The notes under the pieces: model-generated
The model's input: only the letters and a program-made list of their open reading frames with translations
The model's database searches: none
What the model was told of the DNA's origin: nothing
Translations under genes and position numbers: made by a program
Origin: CAYJPV01 sp964396055
GTDB taxonomy: Bacteria; Acidobacteriota; Vicinamibacteria; Vicinamibacterales; JAKQTR01
Direction of reading: 5' to 3'
Assembly (NCBI GenBank): GCA_964396055.1
Contig: CAYNDV010000060.1
Location: forward strand, 1-25,103
DNA length: 25,103 bases
Shown here: in pieces, positions 15,619-22,940 of the stretch
Layout: the number at the start of each line of letters is the position of its first letter
Numbering within the stretch: the first letter of the stretch is position 1

Positions 15619-17233
15619 GGGCAGGCGCCTCCTTCGTCCCGGCCAACGGTTCTCCGCGCAGGTCGGTCGTGCGCGCGCGCCCGCCCTTCATGACCAGCGC
15701 GTTGCCGACGAACTCGTGGACGCCTGCCACCTCGACGCCGGGAGACCAGTACTCGAGCAGCGGCGGCAGGGTGGCCTTGTCAATCGCACAGATACAGGCG
15801 ACCACGTTCACGCCATGGGTGTCGCGCACGTGCCGCACGGCGTTGCCCCTGGGGAAACCACCGCGCAGCCGCATCTCCAGGTTCTCGTCGGTGCCGAGGC
15901 CGGAACCGCTGCCGCAGCAGAAGGTCTGTTCGCGGATGGTGTTCTCGGGCATCTCGTGGAACGCGCGACAGGTGTTCCGGATGATGTACCGCGGTTCCTC
16001 GATCAGCCCCATCGCCCGCGAGGGATTGCAGGAGTCGTGGAAGGTCACGCGCCAGTGGTCGTTGCGCGAGGCGTCCAGGGTGAGGCGGCCGTGCCGGATC
16101 AGGTCCGCCGTGAACTCGCAGATGTGCACCATGCGGGTCGAGGCCGCGTGGTCGAACCGCGTGTGCGTGATGGGCGAGACCGGCACCTCGAGGAAGTCGG
16201 CCGGCCCGTTCATCGTGTCCATGTACTGGTGCAGCACCCGCCACATGTGTCCGCACTCGCCGCCGAGAATCCACTTCACACCCAGCCGCCTGGCCTCCGT
16301 GTAGACCTTCGCGTTGAGCCGCTTCATCATCTCGTGCGACGTGAACAGCCCGAAGTTGCCGCCGTCGGACGCGTAGGCGGTCAGGGTGTAGTCGAGCCCC
16401 ACCTCATGGAAGAGCGCCAGATACCCGAGCAGGGTGTAGTAGTGGGGCGTCCCGAAGTAATCGGCCGAGGGCATGACGAAGAGGACTTCCGCCCCCTTCC
16501 GGTTGATGGACGCGTCGACGCGGATCCCGGTGATCTCCTCGAGTTCGTCGACCGCGAAGTCGATGCTGTCCTTGAAGCCGTGCGGCTGGATGCCGAGGTG
16601 GTTCCCGGTCCTGAAGCAGTTGGCGACCGGCTCGAGCACCCAGTTGATGTTGCAGCCCACCAGGGTCAGCAGTTCCCGCCCGATCATCGTGATTTCCGCC
16701 GTGTCGATGCCGTAGGGGCAGAACACGGAACAGCGCCGGCACTCCGTGCACTGGTAGAAGTAGTAGAACCACTCCTTCAGCACGTCTTCGGTCAGGTCGC
16801 GCGCGCCCACGGCCGAGCCCAGCAGCCGGCCGGCGGGCGTGAAGTACCGCCGGTAGACCGACCGGATGAGTTCGGCCCTCAGCACGGGCATGTTCTTCGG
16901 ATCACCCGATCCGAGGTAGAAGTGGCACTTGTCGGCGCACGCGCCGCAGCGCACGCAGACGTCCATGAAGAGGCGGAACGACCGGTACCGATCGAGCCGC
17001 TCCCGCATCCCCGCGAGGATGACGTCCTTCCAGTCCGGCGGGAGCTTCCAGTCCTCGTCGAACGGCTGCCACTCGCGCGGGTTCGGCAGGCCGAGAGCCG
17101 TGAGGTTCTTCGGCGCCGCGCTGTAGCAGAACGTCCCCTTTCTGAACTCCACACGGGGATCGAGCCAGCTCTTCCCCTTCGGGCGGTAGTCGACCCGGGT
17201 CAACGGCTCTGCGCTCGGCGACTCGTCGGCCAT
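15611..17233 (-). CDS. dsrK: DsrK, catalytic iron-sulfur subunit of DsrMKJOP
   Basis: 540 residues. Two 4Fe-4S motifs, CVRCGACADKC (93-103) and CTECRRCSVFC (162-172), are followed by the HdrD-like catalytic part: Cys327 in GGECGHMW, Cys402 in HDSCNPSR, the CCG motif at 439-441 (CCGSGSG) and CICAID (480-485). In the DsrMKJOP complex DsrK is the cytoplasmic subunit expected to reduce the DsrC trisulfide. ATG 17233 has an AGAAGGA Shine-Dalgarno sequence about 9 bases upstream and begins 4 bases after the dsrM stop, so a start 11 codons upstream was not used. It is the canonical DsrK, in the order M-K-J-O-P. Confidence 0.95.
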   Translation of the reverse strand: MADESPSAEPLTRVDYRPKGKSWLDPRVEFRKGTFCYSAAPKNLTALGLPNPREWQPFDEDWKLPPDWKDVILAGMRERLDRYRSFRLFMDVCVRCGACADKCHFYLGSGDPKNMPVLRAELIRSVYRRYFTPAGRLLGSAVGARDLTEDVLKEWFYYFYQCTECRRCSVFCPYGIDTAEITMIGRELLTLVGCNINWVLEPVANCFRTGNHLGIQPHGFKDSIDFAVDELEEITGIRVDASINRKGAEVLFVMPSADYFGTPHYYTLLGYLALFHEVGLDYTLTAYASDGGNFGLFTSHEMMKRLNAKVYTEARRLGVKWILGGECGHMWRVLHQYMDTMNGPADFLEVPVSPITHTRFDHAASTRMVHICEFTADLIRHGRLTLDASRNDHWRVTFHDSCNPSRAMGLIEEPRYIIRNTCRAFHEMPENTIREQTFCCGSGSGLGTDENLEMRLRGGFPRGNAVRHVRDTHGVNVVACICAIDKATLPPLLEYWSPGVEVAGVHEFVGNALVMKGGRARTTDLRGEPLAGTKEAPAHA

Positions 17234-17237
17234 GGGG

Positions 17238-18287
17238 CTATTCCTTCTCGACGGGGAGTCCCGCACTCTTCATCTTCTCGCGGAACTCGTCTTCCCATTC
17301 TTCGTAGGTGTGGACGCTGACGGGGTGATTCCACGGGTTCACGTGCCGGCGCATCCGGCTGTTGTTCGCCAGATTCCGGGTCGGGCTCAGGAACACACCC
17401 GCCATGTGCATCAGCTTGCTGAACGGGAAGTAGGCGACCAGCACGCTCAGCAGGAACAGATGGACGAAGAACAGCGGACTCACACCGGCCGGCACCACCG
17501 GCGCGAAGGTCACGAGACCGAGCGTGAGCTGCTTGATCGCCACGACGTCCGGGCGCACGACGTACCGCATGAGGACGCCGGTCCCGACCAGCCCCACCAG
17601 CAGGTACAACGCGAAGTAGTCCTGGAACAGGGAAATGTAGCGCACCTGCGCGTCGCTCAGGCGCCGCACGAGCAGGTACCCGAGCGCGGCAAGCAGGGCG
17701 ATATCGGTCGCGTAGAGCACGGGGGCGCCGACCTGAAAGAACCCGTCCACCGCGGCGATGGCGCCAACCAGCGCCGGTGTCGGCTCCAGGAAGAACCGCA
17801 GGTGGCGCATCAGCACCACGAGAAACGACCAGTGGAACGCCAGCGCCGCCAGCCATAACCACTTCTGCTCCCCGTAGACGATCCGCGCCGCCGCCGGAGC
17901 GGCGCCCGGCGCATCCCCGGCGGGACCAGGGGTTCCCGGCACGGGCTCCGTCGTGATCGCCCCTCGCGTATTGCGGAAGAGCGACCGGAAGAGCAGCACC
18001 TCCAGCGCCATGCGAACGACGACTCCGGTCCGCGTCCAGGGGCTCTCAATCCAACTGGCCCTGATCCAGGACAACGATCGCTGCTGCCCGCAGGTCGTCG
18101 GGATCCTGAACGGCACGGGGGTTCGCGCCCAGCCGACCACGCGAGTCGCCACACCCACCAGGAAGATGCCGACGGCAAGGGCTGGCACCAGCAGGCCAAA
18201 GACGGGGCGCAACAGGGCCAGTGCCCCACCCGCCCAGGCGATCCCCGCCAGAGCCACGACGACGATGAGCGACCAGATCGTTTTCAT
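17238..18287 (-). CDS. dsrM: DsrM, cytochrome b membrane subunit of DsrMKJOP
   Basis: 349 residues with N-terminal helices (IWSLIVVVALAGIAWAGGAL, residues 3-22) and a NarI-like core containing LAFHWSFLVVLMRHLRFF and FVHLFLLSVLVAYFPFSKLM, whose histidines are candidates for haem b ligands. The C-terminal cytoplasmic tail VHTYEEWEDEFREKMKSAG is typical of DsrM. An Ala/Pro/Gly-rich loop (about PVPGTPGPAGDAPGAAPAAA) interrupts the N-terminal third. DsrM joins the quinone pool to DsrK. ATG 18287 overlaps the stop of the RsbRD-N-like gene as ATGA. Confidence 0.93.
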   Translation of the reverse strand: MKTIWSLIVVVALAGIAWAGGALALLRPVFGLLVPALAVGIFLVGVATRVVGWARTPVPFRIPTTCGQQRSLSWIRASWIESPWTRTGVVVRMALEVLLFRSLFRNTRGAITTEPVPGTPGPAGDAPGAAPAAARIVYGEQKWLWLAALAFHWSFLVVLMRHLRFFLEPTPALVGAIAAVDGFFQVGAPVLYATDIALLAALGYLLVRRLSDAQVRYISLFQDYFALYLLVGLVGTGVLMRYVVRPDVVAIKQLTLGLVTFAPVVPAGVSPLFFVHLFLLSVLVAYFPFSKLMHMAGVFLSPTRNLANNSRMRRHVNPWNHPVSVHTYEEWEDEFREKMKSAGLPVEKE

Positions 18288-18841
18288 GGCATCTCGCTTC
18301 CACGCGCGGAGGGCCGCTGGCCGCGTTCGCTGGCCGCGCCTGTTGTCGCCTGCCGGGCTTGCATGCGCGCGGGCACGAAACCGCTCCGGCGCCTGGCGCG
18401 CTCGGCGATGGCGTGGAGCTGCGCGCGACACCGGGCCTGGACCTCGTTCGCGAGAGCGCCGAGTTCGTCGATGCGCGCGGCGAACAGATCGAGGCGTTCC
18501 GGCCCCACGGCCAGGCTCCCGGCGGCGACCATCGTGTGGATCACCTGCCCGGCCAGGGGGACGAACCCCACGACCGCATCCGGATCGACATCCTGCACCA
18601 CACGCAGCCGGATCACGTCGTCGAGTGCGGCCACCACTCGACGCCGTTCGAAGTCGCCGAGCAGTTCTGCGGCCAGCGTCCCGAGCGCCGCGCGAAGGGT
18701 GTAGCCGACAGGATTGCGGAACCGGTCCCGCTCGTCGTACAGGACGTGACCTGTCTGCGCGGGGTACGTGCGGAGCGTGCCTGCCAGCCACTCCTGGACG
18801 AACAGGTCGCGCACCTTCGCCTGAGCGGTTTCAGGAGCCAT
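18284..18841 (-). CDS. RsbRD N-terminal domain-like protein
   Basis: 185 residues, mainly helical, opening MAPETAQAKVRDLFVQEWLA and containing VLYDERDRFRNPVGYTL, the signature of the small RsbRD_N-like proteins that often precede dsrM in sulfate reducers. No membrane helix or metal motif is visible. The last third (about residue 130 on) is Arg/Ala-rich and less conserved looking. Its function is unknown; RsbRD domains come from stressosome-type sensors, so a regulatory or assembly role is conceivable. GAGG lies 6 bases before the ATG at 18841, and its stop overlaps dsrM, so it is probably made together with the complex. Confidence 0.7.
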   Translation of the reverse strand: MAPETAQAKVRDLFVQEWLAGTLRTYPAQTGHVLYDERDRFRNPVGYTLRAALGTLAAELLGDFERRRVVAALDDVIRLRVVQDVDPDAVVGFVPLAGQVIHTMVAAGSLAVGPERLDLFAARIDELGALANEVQARCRAQLHAIAERARRRSGFVPARMQARQATTGAASERGQRPSARGSEMP

Positions 18842-18889
18842 GACACGCCTCGTGCCGTCGCTGTCGGAGACGGAGGGAGCGCCGCGCCC

Positions 18890-19207
18890 CTACACGCACC
18901 CGGTCGGCTTCGGCAGCCCCGCCAGCTTGCAGGCGCCCTTGGCCGGGCCGGACGGGAACAACTCGTAGATCTCGTTCAGCTTGAGACCGGTCTCCTTGCA
19001 GAGCTTGCGGATCATCGGCGCGATGCCGAACTGCAGGTAGTAGTTGCGCAGATAGTTGATGACCTTCCAGTGGGCCTCGGTCAACTCTTCGACACCCTCG
19101 GTTGAGGCGAAATCCAGCGCGACGCGTTCGTTCCAGACCTCCGGATTCTCCAGAAAGCCGTCTTCGTCAACGAGGTAGGTATTGCCGCACAGTTCGATAT
19201 TGGGCAC
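18890..19207 (-). CDS. dsrC: DsrC, sulfur-carrier substrate protein of DsrAB
   Basis: 105 residues with VDEDGFLENPEVW (13-25), the mid-region YYLQFGIAPMIRKLCKETG and the C-terminal arm GACKLAGLPKPTGCV. Both redox cysteines are present (Cys93 and Cys104, spacing C-x10-C), so this is a true DsrC able to form the trisulfide, not a TusE/RspA variant. The start is GTG at 19207-19205, with AAAGGA about 8 bases upstream; no in-frame ATG lies nearby. A stem-loop at 19233-19267 sits between the dsrL stop and this gene. Confidence 0.96.
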   Translation of the reverse strand: MPNIELCGNTYLVDEDGFLENPEVWNERVALDFASTEGVEELTEAHWKVINYLRNYYLQFGIAPMIRKLCKETGLKLNEIYELFPSGPAKGACKLAGLPKPTGCV

Positions 19208-19232
19208 GATCGTTCCTTTCGGTTGTCGACGT

Positions 19233-19267
19233 GCCGCCGTGCGCTGCTGTCGCGCAACGCAGGCGGC
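19233..19267 (-). promoter_or_regulatory. Nested stem-loop upstream of dsrC
   Basis: An outer stem gccgcc (19233-19238) with ggcggc (19262-19267) encloses an inner stem tgcgc (19240-19244) with gcgca (19252-19256). It lies 17 bases after the dsrL stop and about 12 bases before the dsrC Shine-Dalgarno region. It could be an mRNA processing or stabilising hairpin that raises dsrC levels, or a partial terminator. Without a T-tract its role is a guess. Confidence 0.35.
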
Positions 19268-19284
19268 TCACTGGGCACCCCGGG

Positions 19285-20949
19285 TTAGACCAGGTCGATG
19301 TAGCCGCAGGGGCATTCTTCCGCGCATTTCTTGCACCCGTTGCACACTTCGAGCTTGATCTTGTAGTGCTGGCCTTTCGGCAGCTTCACGAACCCGCTGT
19401 TGGTGCAGTACATCCAGCAGGTTTCACAGTCCATGCACATGCCGCACGACATGCAGCGCCTGGCTTCGTCGAGCGCGTCGGCATCAGACAAGCCGATCTC
19501 GATCTCGGTGTCCGGACCGCGATCGCCGACGGGCACGCGGGTGCGCTCGTGGCGGTCGCTGGGTTTGTACCAGCCGATCTTCATCTTCTCCGGCGTCACG
19601 GGCGGGAGCGCCGGGGGCTTCTCGAGCGGCGTTGCGCGCAACCGGGCATCGATCGCCTCGGCGGCAAACCGGCCCTGTCCAATCGCGATGCTCACCAGGC
19701 CCAGCGCCACGTCGTCGCCGCCGGCGAAGACGTCAGGTATCGACGTGACACCCCACTCGTCCGCGGTGATCCAGTCCGTGCCCGTGCGCAGACTGGCCAA
19801 CGGGCCGAAGTCGGGCTCCTGACTGATCGCCGCGATGATCGTGGTGGCCGGGAGGTCGAACTCCGACCCGACCCGGGGGACCGGCCGTGGCCGGCCCGAC
19901 CGGTCGGGTTCGCCGAGGTCCATGCGGATACACCGCATGCCGACCGCCGCCCCGTCGCGGACAAGGATTTCGACCGGAGCCGCGAGGAACTCGATCTGGA
20001 CACCCTCTTCAAGAGCGCCTTCGATTTCGGGCTTGATCGCCGGCATCTCGGCGCGGGTCCGTCGGTAGAGCAGCGTCACCTGCGCCCCGATCCGCCGGCT
20101 GACCCGGGCCGCATCAATGGCCGTGTCGCCGCCGCCGATCACGAGGACGCGGTCGCCCACATCGACGGTCTCGCCACTGTTGACGTGATTCAGGAACTCC
20201 GTGCCGGTGAACACGCCGGACGCATCCTCGCCGGGCACGCCCAGGGTCAGTCCCTTGTGGGCGCCGATGCCCACGAAAATCGCCTTGTAGTCGGCGTGCA
20301 ACTGGTCCAGCGTGATGTCCTTCCCGACGACCGTGTGGCACTTCAGCTCGACACCCAGATCGAGCACGCGCTGGATCTCCGCGTCGAGCACGGCCTCGGG
20401 CAGGCGATAGCGGGGAATCCCGTACCGCAGCATGCCGCCGGGACGCGCAAACCCCTCAAACACCGTGATCCGCCGGTACCCGCGACGCACCAGTTGGTAC
20501 GCACAGGACAACCCGGCCGGACCGGCGCCCACGATGGCAATCGGCTCGTCGTACGTCGCGTCGGAGAGTGTTCGAAGCTTCAGACCCTGGGCGATTCCGA
20601 AATCACCGACGTGGCGTTCGAGGGCATTGATCGCGACGCCCCCCTCTTTCGCCGTCCGGTTGCACCCGTCCTCGCAGGGGTGGGGACAGACGCGGCCGCA
20701 GACCGCCGGAAACGGGTTTCGGTCGGTGATGATGTCCCAGGCCATGGCATACGCCTGTTCCGGGGTGCGGCCGTATGCCTCGGCCTGGGCGATCGTGGTG
20801 AGCCAGCCGCGGATGTCCGTCCCGCCGGGACATGCGCCACCGCAGGGCGGCGCCTTCGGCCCGTACCGGGGGCGCAGCGGGCTGATGTCGCCCCCGGCGT
20901 GGCCGCCGGACTTGATGACTGGCTTCTTGACGTCCTTGAACAAGCCCAT
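19285..20949 (-). CDS. dsrL: DsrL-type NAD(P)H-dependent iron-sulfur flavoprotein
   Basis: 554 residues. The N-terminus has GltD-like 4Fe-4S cysteines (Cys36, Cys40, Cys84, Cys88, Cys92, Cys96: CGGAC and CGRVCPHPCEDGC). An FAD-binding motif IAIVGAGPAGLSCAYQL starts at residue 137, and an NAD(P)H-binding motif VLVIGGGDTAIDAARVSRR lies in the middle. The C-terminus is a ferredoxin-like domain with CMSCGMCMDCETC and CNGCKKCAEECPCGYIDLV. This order matches DsrL, which transfers electrons between NAD(P)H and DsrAB. It is shorter than the roughly 650-residue DsrL of purple sulfur bacteria, which suggests a different DsrL type. ATG 20949 is preceded by AAGAGGA. Whether it feeds or drains DsrAB here is not visible. 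Confidence 0.88.
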   Translation of the reverse strand: MGLFKDVKKPVIKSGGHAGGDISPLRPRYGPKAPPCGGACPGGTDIRGWLTTIAQAEAYGRTPEQAYAMAWDIITDRNPFPAVCGRVCPHPCEDGCNRTAKEGGVAINALERHVGDFGIAQGLKLRTLSDATYDEPIAIVGAGPAGLSCAYQLVRRGYRRITVFEGFARPGGMLRYGIPRYRLPEAVLDAEIQRVLDLGVELKCHTVVGKDITLDQLHADYKAIFVGIGAHKGLTLGVPGEDASGVFTGTEFLNHVNSGETVDVGDRVLVIGGGDTAIDAARVSRRIGAQVTLLYRRTRAEMPAIKPEIEGALEEGVQIEFLAAPVEILVRDGAAVGMRCIRMDLGEPDRSGRPRPVPRVGSEFDLPATTIIAAISQEPDFGPLASLRTGTDWITADEWGVTSIPDVFAGGDDVALGLVSIAIGQGRFAAEAIDARLRATPLEKPPALPPVTPEKMKIGWYKPSDRHERTRVPVGDRGPDTEIEIGLSDADALDEARRCMSCGMCMDCETCWMYCTNSGFVKLPKGQHYKIKLEVCNGCKKCAEECPCGYIDLV

Positions 20950-21007
20950 GAGTGATCCTCTTCATCCGGCGGACGCGCGCTCACGCGGCTCGGGCGCCCC
21001 ACCTGTC

Positions 21008-21042
21008 GCCGGCGGAACCGGCCTGCCGATCCTGGAGATCGG
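21008..21042 (-). promoter_or_regulatory. Two tandem hairpins after the ferritin-like gene
   Basis: On the - strand, ccgatc with gatcgg (21026-21042, 5-base loop) is followed by gccgg with ccggc (21008-21022, 5-base loop). Both sit in the 98-base spacer between the ferritin-like gene and dsrL, beginning 6 bases after the stop codon. They may be an internal terminator or RNA-processing site. There is no T-run. Confidence 0.3.
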
Positions 21043-21047
21043 TTGGG

Positions 21048-21488
21048 TCATGCGTACGGATACAGCCCCCGTTTGAAATCCTCGAGCTGACCGAGCAGGC
21101 GATCGTGTTTCTGCTCGTCCTCCAGCAGGTAGGTGAGGAGATGACGATGGATGAAGAGGCGGCAGTTCTTCCGCGCCTGCTCGGCCAGCCTCAGGGTCTC
21201 CTTCTCGAGTTCTGCGTGGTGTTCCACCAGGTCCCAGATCTCGCCCAGTTCCTCGGGCGTCAGCGAGAACGCTTCTTTCTCGAGGCCGTCGAGCATCACC
21301 TGCTGCACGCGCTTGTGCATGACCGAGTCCTGGCGGATGATCTCCATCACCAGCCGGAGGAACGGGTTGGCCGTCTTCTCCATGATCTTGGTCGTCTGGG
21401 TGACGGCCCCGTCCTCGATCTTCTGCCACTGCCTGAGCACGGCCACGAGATCGTCGGTGTTGTCGGCTGCCTTCTGTTTGAAGCTCAT
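21048..21488 (-). CDS. Ferritin-like four-helix protein in the dsr cluster, function unknown
   Basis: 146 residues, all predicted helix, starting MSFKQKAADNTDDLVAVLRQ. Glutamate/histidine pairs typical of ferritin-like bundles are visible: MEIIRQDSVMHKRV, LVEHHAELEKETLRL and LLEDEQKHDRLLGQL. A bound iron or other metal pair is possible. There are no rubredoxin cysteines, so it is not a full rubrerythrin. The start at 21488 was chosen because an unusually strong Shine-Dalgarno stretch (AGGAGGAGAGG) lies 2-3 bases upstream; an ATG at 21509 has none. Its position between dsrD and dsrL suggests a link to DsrAB activity or protection from oxygen or iron, which is inference. Confidence 0.7.
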   Translation of the reverse strand: MSFKQKAADNTDDLVAVLRQWQKIEDGAVTQTTKIMEKTANPFLRLVMEIIRQDSVMHKRVQQVMLDGLEKEAFSLTPEELGEIWDLVEHHAELEKETLRLAEQARKNCRLFIHRHLLTYLLEDEQKHDRLLGQLEDFKRGLYPYA

Positions 21489-21566
21489 AGTCCTCTCCTC
21501 CTGATGCACCAGGCCGCCTGACCGGCCCGAGGCACCCGCGGGAATCGCGCGCGGCCTTTGCGACGC

Positions 21567-21815
21567 CTATTCGGGCGCAGCGCCTTCCTTGTGGGGCAGC
21601 GTGATGTAGCTGCCACCGAAGTAGCTGTACACGCACCGGCCCGACTCCATCAGCTGCCGGATGGCCAGCTTGCAGTCGTCCTTGGTGCAGTTGCCCTCGC
21701 CGTACTTGGCGATCATGGCCTTGGTCAGGTCGCCCGCCTTCAGGTTCTTCTTGCCCTGCGTCTCGGCGACCATCTGATACATGTCTTCGGCCAGGACGTC
21801 GACCGTCACGGACAT
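21567..21815 (-). CDS. dsrD: DsrD, activator of dissimilatory sulfite reductase
   Basis: 82 residues with the DsrD winged-helix pattern: KAGDLTKAMIAKYG, NCTKDDCKLAIRQLMESGRC and VYSYFGGSYITLPHKEG. Length is close to the 78 residues of the Desulfovibrio protein. DsrD is known as an allosteric activator of reductive DsrAB and is generally missing from sulfur oxidisers that use reverse Dsr. The gene starts 9 bases after dsrB, and the dsrB stop codon is part of its Shine-Dalgarno sequence (TAGGAGG), 5 bases before the ATG. This points to coupled translation. Confidence 0.95.
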   Translation of the reverse strand: MSVTVDVLAEDMYQMVAETQGKKNLKAGDLTKAMIAKYGEGNCTKDDCKLAIRQLMESGRCVYSYFGGSYITLPHKEGAAPE

Positions 21816-21824
21816 GGGTGCCTC

Positions 21825-22916
21825 CTAGAAGCGGATGTGCGTCGACCTGGCATACGTCAAGCCCGCATGCTTGAAATCGTCCAGGTGATGGCGGGTGAAC
21901 GGAAGGCCCGTCAGTTCGAAGAACCGCGGCCATCCAATCCGTTCGATCCACTCACCCATCCGTTCGTACTTCCGGGCGTGCGCTGCGTACACGTCGACGA
22001 TACCGACGACCGCGTTCACCACTTCGGGCCACCGGGGCGGGTTGTTCGGGAGGAACGGGATCGCCAGTTTCGAGAACTTGGGCGCACTGCGCGCGTTGCT
22101 CACCTTGCCCCCGACCCAGATGGAGATTCCGTCGTTGTCGGGGTCGTTCAACGGCATCGAGGGGCAGACGGTGTAGCAGTTGCCGCAGTACATGCATTGA
22201 TCGTCCACGACCTCCACCGACGCCTTGTCGTTGACGGTCGCCGGCCGGATCGCGCCGGTCGGACACGACGCGATGAGGGTGGGCACCTCGCACGTCTTTG
22301 GCAGCGTCTGATGATTGACCTTCGGCGGCCGCCGATGGATGCCCAGGATGGCAATGTCGGAGCAATGCACGGCACCGCACATATTGAGGCAGCACGCCAG
22401 CGCGACGCGCAGCTTGGCGGGAAGGTTCTCGTGGGTGAACCGTTCGTGCAGAGCGTCCATCACGGACTTGACGATGCCCGACGCATCCGTGGCCGCCGAA
22501 TGGCAATGCACCCAGCCCTGGGTGTGGACGATGTTGCTGATGGCATTGTTGGTGCCACCGACCGGGAAGCCGAGTTCGGACAAGGCCGCCGTGAGCGGTT
22601 CGATGTTGTGGCGGTCCGACAGCAGGAACTCCACGTTGTTGCGGCTCGTGAACCGCAGGTGCCCGTCGCTGAACCGATCCGCGAGATCCGCGAACCGCCG
22701 CAGGGTCTGCACGCTCAGCAGCCGCGGGGAGCCGGCCCGTACCGTGTAGATCCGGTCGCCCGACTCGGCGACGTGGCAGTACACGCCTGGCGCGATCGAC
22801 TCGTGGAACTTCCACTGGCCGTAGTTCTTCTTGACGATCGGGGGGAGGAACTTCTCGTAGTGCGGGGGGCCGATATCCGTAATCCGCTTCACAGGCGCCG
22901 GAGTGGTCATCGTCAT
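21825..22916 (-). CDS. dsrB: DsrB, dissimilatory sulfite reductase beta subunit
   Basis: 363 residues. The siroheme/4Fe-4S cysteines are Cys138 (GWVHCHS) and Cys175, Cys176 and Cys180 (ACCLNMCGAVHC), with the same spacing as in the Desulfovibrio enzyme. The inserted ferredoxin domain has CMYCGNCYTVCPSMPL (241-256). The C-terminal part (KYERMGEWIERIGWPRFFEL) is also typical. With DsrA it forms the alpha2beta2 core that converts sulfite with DsrC. The start was taken at ATG 22916; ATG 22910 is better spaced (8 bases) from the GAGGAG sequence and would remove two residues. The gene follows dsrA after 24 bases. Confidence 0.97.
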   Translation of the reverse strand: MTMTTPAPVKRITDIGPPHYEKFLPPIVKKNYGQWKFHESIAPGVYCHVAESGDRIYTVRAGSPRLLSVQTLRRFADLADRFSDGHLRFTSRNNVEFLLSDRHNIEPLTAALSELGFPVGGTNNAISNIVHTQGWVHCHSAATDASGIVKSVMDALHERFTHENLPAKLRVALACCLNMCGAVHCSDIAILGIHRRPPKVNHQTLPKTCEVPTLIASCPTGAIRPATVNDKASVEVVDDQCMYCGNCYTVCPSMPLNDPDNDGISIWVGGKVSNARSAPKFSKLAIPFLPNNPPRWPEVVNAVVGIVDVYAAHARKYERMGEWIERIGWPRFFELTGLPFTRHHLDDFKHAGLTYARSTHIRF

Positions 22917-22940
22917 ATCTCCTCGAAGGTGTCAGGCTGA

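Noticed and set aside
15617..17320. 567-codon + strand frame opposite dsrK
   Set aside because: It mirrors dsrK codon structure and has no recognisable domain; antisense shadow.
19102..20955. 617-codon + strand frame opposite dsrL
   Set aside because: It lies antisense to a clearly conserved gene and its translation is Arg/Asp/Val/His-rich with no motif.
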